The notes beneath the pieces were generated by a model. The model searched no databases. It had not been told where the DNA came from and saw only the letters and a program-made list of their open reading frames with translations. A stretch of 64,000 bases of DNA from Blautia sp. SC05B48. Lineage in GTDB: Bacteria; Bacillota; Clostridia; Lachnospirales; Lachnospiraceae. The position numbers and the translations under genes are program-made. Position 1 is the stretch's first letter. Each line of letters opens with the position of its first letter. Positions 17,193 to 25,501 of this stretch are shown here, piece after piece. The stretch is taken from the NCBI RefSeq assembly GCF_005848555.1, contig NZ_CP040518.1:558001-622000 (forward strand), in the 5' to 3' direction.

Positions 17193-17936
17193 ATGGTATC
17201 TGTGGTTCGCTGCTGGAAAGCAGAATATCAGAAGTGTAAACATAGCATTTTGCTCTATATGCACAACATGATTCCGATTATATGTGCGGCGATTTTTGCA
17301 GGTTACTATCATATATCCAGATGGGAACTGGCAACCAAAATCAGTGCCTATCTGGAAGTGCTGGCCGTTGCGTTCCCGTTTCTGATCGGCATTATTGTGG
17401 GCCTGGTTGTTCAGATCGAAAATCAGGCCGGGCATTATCAGCTTTTGTTGGGAACAATCCCATCTCGCATGGCAACGTATATTGGTAAACTTGGTTTTCT
17501 GATGATCTGTGCTTTTGGCGCAACATTTTTAGCGTTAGGAACATTCGCTGCACTATATAGGGATGCTCCGGCAAGCCTTTACCTGAAAGCAGGGATTCTA
17601 TTGTTGATTACCATGCTTCCCATTTACCTGATTCATTTGTTTGTGGGAATGAGCTTCGGAAAAGGTGCATCTATGGGATTGGGAATTGCAGGGAGTTTAA
17701 TAGCTGCCCTTATGATAACAGGGCTTGGTGACGCTACATGGAAATATATTCCCTGGGCCTGGGGCGTTCGTGCTATGGATTACACTGTGCTTGCATGGGA
17801 TAGCCCCCAACTGTATGCACAGGTAAAAACCGATTTTTTCAGCGGTATGATTATTTCTGTATGCTGCACTGTTTGTCTGCTGATTGCCAGTTTGGTTTGG
17901 TTTCATGGTTGGGAGGGAGGTAAAAACAGTGAATAA
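17193..17936 (+). CDS. Lantibiotic immunity ABC transporter permease, MutG family
   Basis: This 247-residue membrane protein has about six hydrophobic segments and is the second permease of the immunity exporter. It starts 2 nt after the MutE-like gene with a GGAGGTGGGG ribosome binding site. It overlaps the lipoprotein gene by 8 nt. The region VQIENQAGHYQLLLG is the usual signature-like segment of NisG/MutG proteins. Confidence 0.8.
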   Translation: MVSVVRCWKAEYQKCKHSILLYMHNMIPIICAAIFAGYYHISRWELATKISAYLEVLAVAFPFLIGIIVGLVVQIENQAGHYQLLLGTIPSRMATYIGKLGFLMICAFGATFLALGTFAALYRDAPASLYLKAGILLLITMLPIYLIHLFVGMSFGKGASMGLGIAGSLIAALMITGLGDATWKYIPWAWGVRAMDYTVLAWDSPQLYAQVKTDFFSGMIISVCCTVCLLIASLVWFHGWEGGKNSE

Positions 17937-18306
17937 AAAGTGCCTGTTTGCCGTGGTAATTGTGCTTGTAAGTCTTATATGCTTATCGGCCTGCGGTGCG
18001 CTCCGCGATACCGCCGATAAAAATAAGGCGTTAAATGAATCTCTGCCGTATTATGAGCTGAACGCCGCAAACTATGATGAAATTTCATATAACGGCCTGA
18101 CATATACCATAACGGATGAATGTCTTGAAATGTCAGAACTGCAAGAAGAAATCGGGCAGGTATCGAAACGCTTCAAAAATGTGGCGGGGGAAGATTTCAG
18201 TTTCGGCTACGTTTACAGTATTGTGGATGTGGATATAAGCAATGCCGTAGCTGTAAATATCAACAATGAATATCGGAAAGCTGACATTAAAAATAATGAT
18301 GAGTAA
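17929..18306 (+). CDS. NisI/SpaI-like lantibiotic immunity lipoprotein
   Basis: This is a 125-residue lipoprotein. From the GTG at 17929 (RBS GGGAGG) there is a short basic start, a hydrophobic stretch and the lipobox LSAC, so Cys22 should be lipidated and the protein anchored outside the membrane. The mature domain contains NGLTYTITDECLE, resembling the SpaI/NisI fold that binds the antibiotic. A longer frame from 17884 would lack a signal sequence start. The overlap with the MutG-like gene points to coupled translation. Confidence 0.75.
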   Translation: MNKKCLFAVVIVLVSLICLSACGALRDTADKNKALNESLPYYELNAANYDEISYNGLTYTITDECLEMSELQEEIGQVSKRFKNVAGEDFSFGYVYSIVDVDISNAVAVNINNEYRKADIKNNDE

Positions 18307-18344
18307 CCTCGACAATGTGGTATAATGGGGCGGGAGGTGATTTT

Positions 18345-19007
18345 TTGACCCACTTACTTGTAGTTGACGATGAAGTTTCTATCTTGGAATTGATTAAGAA
18401 CAGTTTGGGGAAAGATGGATATTTGATAACAGTCTGTCAAAATGCGGATGATGTAGACATCAAAAAGCTGCATTTCTATGACCTCATTCTTTTGGATGTG
18501 ATGATGCCTGGCACAGACGGGTTTGAGTTTTGCAAACAGATCAGGAATATGGTAGACTGCCCGATTCTCTTTCTGACCGCAAAGACATTAGAGGAAGATA
18601 TATTGTTTGGATTGGGCATCGGTGCGGATGATTATATTACGAAACCTTTTCGTATTCAGGAGCTTCGCGCCCGTGTCACGGCACATTTACGCAGAGAAAA
18701 AAGGGAGCATCACAGCACACTTTCATTTGAGCCTGATATAAGATTTGACCTTTCCGCAAAGGTACTGTATGTTTCAGAACAGCCGGTTCCCCTTACCAAA
18801 AGCGAGTATTCAATCTGTGAATACCTTGCGAAAAACCGGGGACAGGTTTTTACAAAAGAACAAATCTATGAAGCCGTTTTCGGGTTTGATGGAATAGGCG
18901 ATAACTCTACGATCTCAACGCATATAAAAAATATTCGTGCGAAATTGGAGCATTTCAAAATAAGTCCGATCAGCACCGTATGGGGGATAGGATATAAATG
19001 GGAGTGA
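18345..19007 (+). CDS. OmpR/NisR-type response regulator
   Basis: This 220-residue regulator has a receiver domain (acidic pair DDE near residue 10, phospho-acceptor in LILLDVMMPGTDG near 50, Lys in TKPF near 100) and a winged-helix DNA-binding domain ending GIGYKWE. The start is TTG at 18345, chosen because GGAGGTGA lies just upstream and the receiver strand begins there. It very likely binds the AATCTTYA repeats at 15672 and 20409. Its gene overlaps the kinase gene. Confidence 0.88.
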   Translation: MTHLLVVDDEVSILELIKNSLGKDGYLITVCQNADDVDIKKLHFYDLILLDVMMPGTDGFEFCKQIRNMVDCPILFLTAKTLEEDILFGLGIGADDYITKPFRIQELRARVTAHLRREKREHHSTLSFEPDIRFDLSAKVLYVSEQPVPLTKSEYSICEYLAKNRGQVFTKEQIYEAVFGFDGIGDNSTISTHIKNIRAKLEHFKISPISTVWGIGYKWE

Positions 19008-20362
19008 AAAAGAAACCTACATTGAAAATATTGTTTCGCCAGTTTGCTATCTCCCTCATTGTCATGCTGGTAGCGGCAATTATTGTCCCTTTTGGTTTGG
19101 AGGGACTTGCTATAAATGCTGGATTAGCTACAAGAGCAAATCTAAGTGAATTGCAGGTAAAAGAGATCATTCCAACGCTGACGATTGCCCCGGATATTAC
19201 AAAGGTTGTGATTCCACAGGGATGCGGCTACTTAATTCTGGACAAGAACTTTAATGAGCTTTACAGCAATATGGACGATGATGAAAAAGAAATTGCCCTG
19301 CTGTACGCAAAGGGAGAATATATTGAATATGCTACGGGGAGGCAGTTTGCACTTGTTGTCCGGGAAAACGAATTTTGCGTTTTAAGGTATTATATTGGTT
19401 CTCAATTTACAGTGTCATGGCTACCGGAATATTTTCCATCTCCTGACACGCTTGCGTTTATCCTGATGGCTGTAAATTCGCTGCTGGTCATTATCATACT
19501 GACCGCCAGATTTGCTAAGAACCTGCGTACACAACTGACCCCGCTTTTTGAAGCAACTGCGGAGGTTTCAAAGCAAAACCTTGATTTTGAAGTAGGACAC
19601 GCCAAAATCAAAGAGTTTGAAGATGTCCTTGCATCTTTTTCAGATATGAAAGATAATCTGAAAATTTCGTTAGAACGGCAATGGAAAACCGAACAGACAC
19701 AGAAAGATCAAATCGCCGCGCTTGCCCATGATTTGAAAACGCCTCTGACGGTTATTCAAGGAAATGCTGATTTACTCACAGAAACAAATCTTGATGATGA
19801 GCAACGATTATACGCTGGTTACGTCGTGGAAAGCTCCGGCCAGATGCAGTCATATATTCAAACCCTGATTGATATATCACGGGCGGCGGTTGGTTATCAG
19901 CTCCATATTGAAAGTATAGACTTGCCAGCGTTCATGCAGCACTTGTTCGGTTATATGGAATCACTATGCCGGACAAAAGAAATCCGGCTGCAAATGAATA
20001 CTGTTTCACTCCCTCAAATGCTGAAATTTGATAGGGTGCTGATAGAACGTGCTATTATGAATGTTATCAGTAATGGGCTGGACTACTCCCCGCAAGGCGG
20101 AACGCTTTATGTGGATGTTCAGAGTAACAACGGTTTCGTGGAAATTTCAGTCACAGACGAGGGAACGGGGTTTTCTAAAGAGGCATTATGCCACGCACAG
20201 GAACGGTTCTATATGGGCGATCAAAGCCGCAATTCAAAGTTACACTTTGGTATAGGTCTATATATTACAAATTCGATTATGGAACAACATAATGGTCAGC
20301 TTATTTTAGAAAATTCAAAAGAAACCGGCGGCGCAAAGGTTACTATGAAACTTCCTTGCTGA
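18998..20362 (+). CDS. Sensor histidine kinase, NisK-like
   Basis: This 454-residue membrane kinase has a first transmembrane helix at about 14-36, an extracellular sensor loop of roughly 110 residues, and a second helix near 150-170. A HAMP-like linker, HisKA (LAHDLKTPLTVIQG) and HATPase domain with N box NVISNGLDYSP, DEGTGFS and GIGLYIT follow. It overlaps the regulator gene by 10 nt. With the adjacent immunity genes it probably senses a peptide antibiotic or its damage. Confidence 0.88.
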   Translation: MGVKKKPTLKILFRQFAISLIVMLVAAIIVPFGLEGLAINAGLATRANLSELQVKEIIPTLTIAPDITKVVIPQGCGYLILDKNFNELYSNMDDDEKEIALLYAKGEYIEYATGRQFALVVRENEFCVLRYYIGSQFTVSWLPEYFPSPDTLAFILMAVNSLLVIIILTARFAKNLRTQLTPLFEATAEVSKQNLDFEVGHAKIKEFEDVLASFSDMKDNLKISLERQWKTEQTQKDQIAALAHDLKTPLTVIQGNADLLTETNLDDEQRLYAGYVVESSGQMQSYIQTLIDISRAAVGYQLHIESIDLPAFMQHLFGYMESLCRTKEIRLQMNTVSLPQMLKFDRVLIERAIMNVISNGLDYSPQGGTLYVDVQSNNGFVEISVTDEGTGFSKEALCHAQERFYMGDQSRNSKLHFGIGLYITNSIMEQHNGQLILENSKETGGAKVTMKLPC

Positions 20363-20408
20363 TTTTCCGATAGTGTAATGGACGTCTTTTATGTCCGTCC
20401 ATTTTTCA

Positions 20409-20443
20409 AATCTTCATGGAATCTTCAAAATTCCTCTTATCAT
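20409..20443 (+). promoter_or_regulatory. Second response-regulator-type promoter, no gene attached
   Basis: AATCTTCA repeats at 20409 and 20420 are 11 bp apart, and the -10 box TATCAT at 20438 lies 18 nt after the second repeat start. The geometry matches the promoter at 15672, but no recognisable gene follows. Confidence 0.5.
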
Positions 20444-20462
20444 GTATCTAAAGAAAAAACAT

Positions 20463-20502
20463 CTGCCCAGCGGCAGAAAAGAAAAAAAAACGCTGCTGGG
20501 CA
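20463..20502. repeat. Inverted repeat
   Basis: CTGCCCAGC and GCTGGGCAG flank an A-rich loop. It may be a stem-loop in a transcript from the 20409 promoter. Confidence 0.4.
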
Positions 20503-20593
20503 GACCCATTTTCACGCTTAATTTATATTCACTGGTGGCGGTTTTGAGAAATCAAGGCCGCTGCTTTCTTTCTGTCATTCCCAGCAGTTAAAG

Positions 20594-20632
20594 GCATGGC
20601 GGCCCACGGGAGGACGCCGCCATGCTGTTTTA
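20594..20632 (+). terminator. Intrinsic terminator
   Basis: A perfect 10-bp stem GCATGGCGGC/GCCGCCATGC is followed by TGTTTT. Confidence 0.6.
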
Positions 20633-20751
20633 CTATCATTATAATCTAATCCACTTCTACCGCTTAAAAAAAGCCTTGCCCCGCCACGGGAATATTCCGG
20701 CTATGAGTATGAACTATACCATGTAAGAAAACAACAAAACGCTTCAAATCG

Positions 20752-20787
20752 TCGCCCGGTAGGTTTACGACCTGCCGGGCGATTTTT
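20752..20787 (+). terminator. Strong intrinsic terminator
   Basis: A 13-bp stem beginning TCGCCCGG (one G-T pair) has a 5-nt loop and is followed by TTTTT. Confidence 0.7.
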
Positions 20788-20922
20788 GTCGATTTTCGCG
20801 GATTGTCATTTCCGGCAAAAAATCAGATGGAAAAGGAGGCTGTCAGCAGACCAGGGCCAGCATAGGCCCCTGACAACGGACAGGATCATCCTGCTCACTC
20901 CCCACGGAAAGGAGGGATTTCT

Positions 20923-22335
20923 ATGATAGAACAGCTCATTGCTGAAGCAACAGAATGTGATTTCAAAGTTGCTCTCGAAACAAAAAAGCCAAAAAGCTGG
21001 TTAAAAAGTGTCAGTGCTTTTTCCAATGGAATCGGCGGCACTCTGTTTTTCGGAGTCTCTGATGACCGGGAGCCTATCGGCTTGTCCGATGTTCAAAAGG
21101 ATGCTGAAGCGATCAGCCGCTTAATCAAAGAACGTATCACACCATTACCGCAGTTTATCTTAAAGCCATTGCAGGAAGATGGTAAAAACCTGTTGGCTCT
21201 GGAAGTTTCTCCTGGCCGCAGCACCCCATACTATTACAAGGCAGACGGAGTAATGGAAGCATACATCCGTGTTGGAAATGAAAGCGTAATTGCACCGGAT
21301 TACATTGTGAATGAACTGATCTTAAAGGGAACCAATCAGTCCTTTGACACCTTAACAACAGAAGCTGTGAAAAAGGATTACAGCTTCACACTCCTGGAGG
21401 CAACCTATCTGGAACGAACCGGTCTCCGCTTTGAGCCTTCCGATTATGTCTCCTTCGGTTTGGCTGACAAAAATGGGTTCTTGACCAATGCCAGAATGCT
21501 CATGACCGATCAGCACACAGTTTATAACTCCCGTATGTTCTGTACCCGGTGGAATGGCTTGGAAAAAGGCTCTATCTTTGATGATGCGCTGGACGATAAA
21601 GAATACGAAGGGAATCTGATTTATCTACTGAAAAGCGGCAGTGAATTTATTCGCAATAATTCCAACGTCCGTTTTGTCAAAGAGGCACAGTATCGTGTAG
21701 ACAAGCCGGATTATGCTGAACGAGCTGTGACAGAGGCTCTTGTCAATGCGCTTATCCATCGTGATTATATTGTGCTTGGCAGCGAAATCCATATTGATAT
21801 GTTTGATGATCGGGTGGAAATCACACCTCCTGGCGGTATGTTTGGTGGCGGCTCAATTCAGGAATACGATATTTACAGTATTCGTTCGATGCGGCGAAAC
21901 CCTGTGATTGCCGACCTGTTCCACCGCATGAAGTACATGGAACGCTGTGGAAGTGGTCTGCGCAAAATCGTCAGTGAAACTGAAAAGCTGCCTGGATACA
22001 CTGAGGCATATAAACCCGAATTTTCCTCTACAGCGACAGATTTCAGAGTTATTTTGAAAAATGTAAACTACAACTTAGAGGGTGACACCCACCAAGTTAT
22101 CCACCAAGTTACCCACCAAGATACTGAACTATCAACGGTGTCCAAACAGATTTTGACTTTTTTCACAACACCAAAATCCAAGAAAGAGCTTGCAGTATTT
22201 TGCGGCTTCAAAGATTTAAGAAACTTCACTTTGAAGCATATCAATCCGCTTTTAGAAGCCGGGCAATTAGAAATGACTATTCCCGATAAACCTAAAAGTC
22301 GCAATCAAAAATATATTACAGTTCGTTCCGAATAA
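20923..22335 (+). CDS. AlbA_2 (Schlafen-like) domain ATP-binding transcriptional regulator
   Basis: This 470-residue protein has an N-terminal AlbA_2/AAA_4 domain (ECDFKVAL near 12; FSNGIGGTLFFGV at about 33-45). A GHKL-like ATP-binding segment follows, with RAVTEALVNALIHRDY near 270 and CGSGLRKI near 345. The C-terminal part is a winged-helix-like domain after a short tandem HQV repeat at about residues 387-398. Such proteins are common on mobile elements and are thought to be regulators; no partner is evident. RBS AAAGGAGGG precedes the ATG. Confidence 0.8.
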   Translation: MIEQLIAEATECDFKVALETKKPKSWLKSVSAFSNGIGGTLFFGVSDDREPIGLSDVQKDAEAISRLIKERITPLPQFILKPLQEDGKNLLALEVSPGRSTPYYYKADGVMEAYIRVGNESVIAPDYIVNELILKGTNQSFDTLTTEAVKKDYSFTLLEATYLERTGLRFEPSDYVSFGLADKNGFLTNARMLMTDQHTVYNSRMFCTRWNGLEKGSIFDDALDDKEYEGNLIYLLKSGSEFIRNNSNVRFVKEAQYRVDKPDYAERAVTEALVNALIHRDYIVLGSEIHIDMFDDRVEITPPGGMFGGGSIQEYDIYSIRSMRRNPVIADLFHRMKYMERCGSGLRKIVSETEKLPGYTEAYKPEFSSTATDFRVILKNVNYNLEGDTHQVIHQVTHQDTELSTVSKQILTFFTTPKSKKELAVFCGFKDLRNFTLKHINPLLEAGQLEMTIPDKPKSRNQKYITVRSE

Positions 22336-22344
22336 ATAGAAAAA

Positions 22345-22380
22345 GCCGCCACTTCAAAATCATAAAGTGACGGCCCTTTC
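22345..22380 (+). terminator. Terminator of the AlbA_2 gene
   Basis: Stem GCCGCCACTT/AAGTGACGGC (one mismatch) lies 9 nt after the stop codon and is followed by CCTTTC. Confidence 0.55.
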
Positions 22381-22656
22381 TAATGCCGGAATCTTTTTCC
22401 CTCGCCATGACAAAAAGCACCCAGTTATTTGTTACTGAGTGTCTGCATTAGAATCGTATTTAATTGTTCAGATTTGGTCTGATTATGCCAAACTCACCAG
22501 CAAAAAATCTGAAATCTGAGAGTGCCAAAATCACCCTCAAAAATACCCCCGAAATTACGCTCTGGTTGTCCTATTTTTTAACCACTAAAAATTGGGTGAA
22601 CACGGCTCTCGTTTAGACAAATTTGGTCAAACCACACAGATGCGTTTAGGTATAAG

Positions 22657-22692
22657 AAAACCCCAGAAAACCTTGATTTTCCGGGGTTTTTG
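22657..22692 (-). terminator. Terminator after rpsI
   Basis: AAAACCCC pairs with GGGGTTTT around an inner GAAAA/TTTTC stem. The U run follows on the minus strand, 30 nt after the rpsI stop. Confidence 0.75.
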
Positions 22693-22721
22693 AATCATTT
22701 TGATATAGTCTGAGCAGTCGA

Positions 22722-23114
22722 TTATCGTTTGCTGAACTGCGGAGCGCGACGAGCTGCTTTGAGACCGTATTTCTTACGCTCTTTCATACGTGGATCACGT
22801 GTAAGGAATCCAGCAGCTTTAAGAGCTGGTCTGTAGTCTTTGTCTGCCTCAAGGAGTGCTCTGGAAAGACCATGACGGATTGCTCCAGCCTGTCCTGTGT
22901 ATCCACCGCCGTGAACGTTAACGATCACGTCGAATTTACCCTCTGTCTCTGTTAAAGCCAGTGGCTGACGAACGATAACTTTCAGAGTCTCAAGTCCGAA
23001 GTACTCATCGATGTCTCTTTTATTGATAGTGATTTTACCTGTTCCAGGTACCAGGTAAACTCTTGCGATTGATTTCTTTCTTCTTCCTGTTCCGTAGAAT
23101 TTTGCGCTAGCCAA
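22722..23114 (-). CDS. rpsI: 30S ribosomal protein S9
   Basis: This 130-residue protein starts with [14 protein letters not shown] and ends with the conserved basic tail [16 protein letters not shown] that reaches the P-site tRNA. Length and ends are normal. It lies 16 nt after rplM in the usual L13-S9 pair. Confidence 0.98.
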   Translation of the reverse strand: MASAKFYGTGRRKKSIARVYLVPGTGKITINKRDIDEYFGLETLKVIVRQPLALTETEGKFDVIVNVHGGGYTGQAGAIRHGLSRALLEADKDYRPALKAAGFLTRDPRMKERKKYGLKAARRAPQFSKR

Positions 23115-23130
23115 TGTTTTCTACCTCCTA

Positions 23131-23559
23131 TTAAAATGTTAAAACTTCAGGCTTCTGAGCCTCATGTTTGTGCTCTGGTCCTGCGTATACGAAAAGTTTC
23201 TTGTTCATAGCTCTTCCAAGAGGTCCTTTCGGAAGCATTCCCTTAACTGCGAGCTCGATAACCTTCTCAGGTTTCTTTGCTAACATTTCTTTTAATGTGG
23301 TTTCTTTCATTCCACCAACATAGTCGGAGTGGTTATAATAAATCTTCTGCTCAAGCTTCTTGCCTGTAACTTTGATCTTATCAGCGTTTACAACGATTAC
23401 ATAATCTCCTGTGTCAACGTGCGGTGTAAACTGAGGTTTGTTCTTTCCTCTTAAAACACTTGCAACACCGGATGCCAGACGTCCCAGAGTGCAACCCTCT
23501 GCGTCAACTACATACCATTTTCTTTCGATTTTATCCGGATTAGCCATATAAGTCTGCAT
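23131..23559 (-). CDS. rplM: 50S ribosomal protein L13
   Basis: This is a 142-residue L13 with typical segments [17 protein letters not shown] and [12 protein letters not shown]. It heads the rplM-rpsI operon behind a 170-nt leader and a consensus promoter. Confidence 0.98.
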   Translation of the reverse strand: MQTYMANPDKIERKWYVVDAEGCTLGRLASGVASVLRGKNKPQFTPHVDTGDYVIVVNADKIKVTGKKLEQKIYYNHSDYVGGMKETTLKEMLAKKPEKVIELAVKGMLPKGPLGRAMNKKLFVYAGPEHKHEAQKPEVLTF

Positions 23560-23765
23560 GGTCCTACCTCCTGTTATTTATCAACGATAATGTTTCTCAA
23601 ACCGCGGTACTTCCGCGAAAAAAAGTAAATGGAAACGCGGGTGCAAAATAAATCGCGGAAATGTCCGAAACCGCTGATAAAATGCCATCGCCGGGGCTAT
23701 TGGCTCAAGCATCTTCGCACTACGTCACATTGAGTTATTATATTATAAGGCACCTTGCCTGTCAA
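23560..23765 (-). promoter_or_regulatory. rplM-rpsI promoter and structured leader (probable L13 leader)
   Basis: On the minus strand a perfect TTGACA (23760-23765) and perfect TATAAT (23737-23742) are 17 nt apart. The transcript would have a leader of about 170 nt with GC-rich hairpins, for example CGCGG/CCGCG near 23603-23617. Firmicutes often have an autoregulatory L13 leader RNA here; a covariance search is needed to confirm that identity. Confidence 0.65.
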
Positions 23766-23802
23766 CTGTTTTTTCTTGTAATTTTCAACAAAATTCCTGT
23801 TT

Positions 23803-24540
23803 TCAGAAAAACTCAATTCCCATCAATGTCAGCCCCTGCGCCGGCGCTGTGGGGCCTGCAGCCCCGCGGTCACAGGCTTTTAAAATCTTATCCATACGTT
23901 CCGGCGGATACTGTCCGTTCCCGATCTCGATCAGAGTTCCTGAAATAATACGCACCATATTGTAAAGGAAACCTGTTCCTGAAATGCGGATGGTCACCAT
24001 ATCACCATCTCTCCACACATCCATGGACGTCACGGTACGGATGGTGGTCTTCACCTGTGCGCCGGAGCCGCAGAAGCTGGCAAAATCATGGCGTCCGATC
24101 AGATAAGATGTTGCTTCCTTCATCTTATTCACATCCAGTTTATAATGGTAAAAATAAGAGTACAAACGCTCCGTTGGCACCGGAAACTTCCGGTTCAGGA
24201 TACGATATTCATATGTTTTTTCACTGTCACAGTAACGGGGATGAAAATCCGGTTCCACTTCCTCCGACAGCTGAATACGGATATCCTCCGGAAGTCTCTG
24301 GTTCAATGCATAAGAAAATTTTTCTCCGGGTATTCTGGATTCGGTATCAAAAACCGCCACATTTCCAAGTGCATGAACCCCTGCGTCTGTGCGGCTTGCG
24401 CCGATCGTCTCGATCTTTTCTCCCAGAAGCTCACTTAAGGTATCGTTTAAAACGCCCTGAATGGTGATTCCATTTGGCTGTGTCTGCCAGCCTGAGTACT
24501 TGGTTCCATCATAAGCTACAACAAGTCCTACTCGTTTCAT
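23803..24540 (-). CDS. truA: tRNA pseudouridine(38-40) synthase TruA
   Basis: This 245-residue enzyme isomerises U38-U40 in the tRNA anticodon arm. The catalytic aspartate is in ASRTDAGVHALGNVA near residue 52. The start MKRVGLVVAYDG at 24540 fits the family; a frame open to 24612 is an unlikely extension. It follows ecfT in the common ecfA1-ecfA2-ecfT-truA-rplM-rpsI order. Confidence 0.96.
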   Translation of the reverse strand: MKRVGLVVAYDGTKYSGWQTQPNGITIQGVLNDTLSELLGEKIETIGASRTDAGVHALGNVAVFDTESRIPGEKFSYALNQRLPEDIRIQLSEEVEPDFHPRYCDSEKTYEYRILNRKFPVPTERLYSYFYHYKLDVNKMKEATSYLIGRHDFASFCGSGAQVKTTIRTVTSMDVWRDGDMVTIRISGTGFLYNMVRIISGTLIEIGNGQYPPERMDKILKACDRGAAGPTAPAQGLTLMGIEFF

Positions 24541-24623
24541 ATAATATATTCCCTCCTGATACAGACATCCCTGCAGTACTTCCCATCCCAAAACAGACAT
24601 ACCGTCCAGCAAAATGCCTGCCT

Positions 24624-24724
24624 GATTCGGTTACAGTTCCGCTATGCAAAATGCAACGCTTCGGACCGTTCCATGTCTAAGTACCTGCAGGATTCGGTTA
24701 CAGTCCTGCCACGCGGAATGCAAC
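24624..24724. repeat. Tandem duplication of the ecfT 3' end
   Basis: Two 34-bp segments, 24624-24657 and 24691-24724, both start GATTCGGTTACAGT and end ATGCAAC, with 67 bp between starts. The second contains the last codons and stop of ecfT. The first is an eroded copy in the ecfT-truA spacer. Confidence 0.65.
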
Positions 24725-25501
24725 CCCCACAGCAAGATATACCACAAGGATCCCATAGGCCGCATAATCTCTTTTTTCGTAATGCAGCGGCTTCATCTGG
24801 GTTCTGTGCTCTCCACCATGGTAACACCTTGCTTCCATGGCCATTGCCAGATCATTGGCGCGGCGGAACGCTGAAATAAACAGCGGCACAAGAAGAGGGA
24901 CCATATTTTTCGCCTTCTGGATCAGATTTCCGCTTTCAAAATCTGCACCTCTGGCAATCTGTGCCTTCATGATCTTATCCGTCTCCTCCAGAAGGATCGG
25001 GATAAAGCGAAGAGCAATGGACATCATCATGGCGATCTCATGTACCGGCACCCGGATCTTGTTCAGCGGACGGAGCAGTCTCTCCAGACCATCTGTCAGC
25101 TGATTCGGCGTGGTAGTCAATGTCATGATGGAAGAACCGATCACAAGGTAAACAAGACGGATCGCCATTCTTCCTGCAAGAACAAGGCCTTCCCTTGTGA
25201 CCTTGATGATCCCGAAACGCCACAGCACTTCGCCAGGCGTCAGGATGATATTGAACACAACCGTGATCAAAAGGATCATAACGATAGCCTTCAGACCCTT
25301 GAACATGAATTTCACCGGAACCTTGGATATTGCGATCATAGCAACCAGAAATACTGTTGCTACCGCATATCCGAGAAATGTATGGAACAGGAACACAGAG
25401 ATCAGAAATCCCAGAGTTCCCAGAAATTTGGTCCGTGGGTCCAGTCTGTGAAGAACGGATTTGGCCGGATAATACTGACCGATAGTAATATCTCTGATCA
25501 T
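24698..25501 (-). CDS. ecfT: Energy-coupling factor transporter transmembrane protein EcfT
   Basis: This 267-residue membrane scaffold of group II ECF vitamin transporters couples the EcfA ATPases to exchangeable S components. It has about five hydrophobic helices. The coupling-helix signatures are IARGADF near 184 and AMEARCYHGG near 222. Its ATG overlaps the ecfA2 stop (ATGA). No S component is encoded nearby, as is usual for shared ECF modules. Confidence 0.95.
   Translation of the reverse strand: MIRDITIGQYYPAKSVLHRLDPRTKFLGTLGFLISVFLFHTFLGYAVATVFLVAMIAISKVPVKFMFKGLKAIVMILLITVVFNIILTPGEVLWRFGIIKVTREGLVLAGRMAIRLVYLVIGSSIMTLTTTPNQLTDGLERLLRPLNKIRVPVHEIAMMMSIALRFIPILLEETDKIMKAQIARGADFESGNLIQKAKNMVPLLVPLFISAFRRANDLAMAMEARCYHGGEHRTQMKPLHYEKRDYAAYGILVVYLAVGVAFRVAGL

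Larger units (their letters stand above)
20363..20922. other. Gene-free region with promoter and stacked hairpins
   Basis: These 560 bp hold a second regulator-type promoter (20409-20443), three inverted repeats (20463-20502, 20594-20632, 20752-20787) and a palindrome-rich stretch at 20836-20905 before the AlbA_2 gene. I see no credible gene in the interval. Confidence 0.5.
22336..22721. other. Intergenic region between the accessory block and rpsI
   Basis: These 386 bp contain two terminators, at 22345-22380 and 22657-22692. Between them is AT-rich sequence with no credible gene. It may mark the boundary of the accessory block. Confidence 0.4.

Noticed and set aside
18318-18326. TGG-TATAAT extended -10 before the response regulator
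   Set aside because: A start 7 nt downstream would fall inside the ribosome binding site of the TTG start; likely a chance match within the operon.
20391-20591. Plus-strand 66-codon frame after the kinase gene
   Set aside because: It has no ribosome binding site, crosses an inverted repeat and shows no precursor-peptide features such as a leader and Cys/Ser/Thr-rich core.
22086-22122. Short regular repeats as a CRISPR array
   Set aside because: The 12-bp units are in frame within a protein and have no spacers; no CRISPR array or cas gene was seen in the window.
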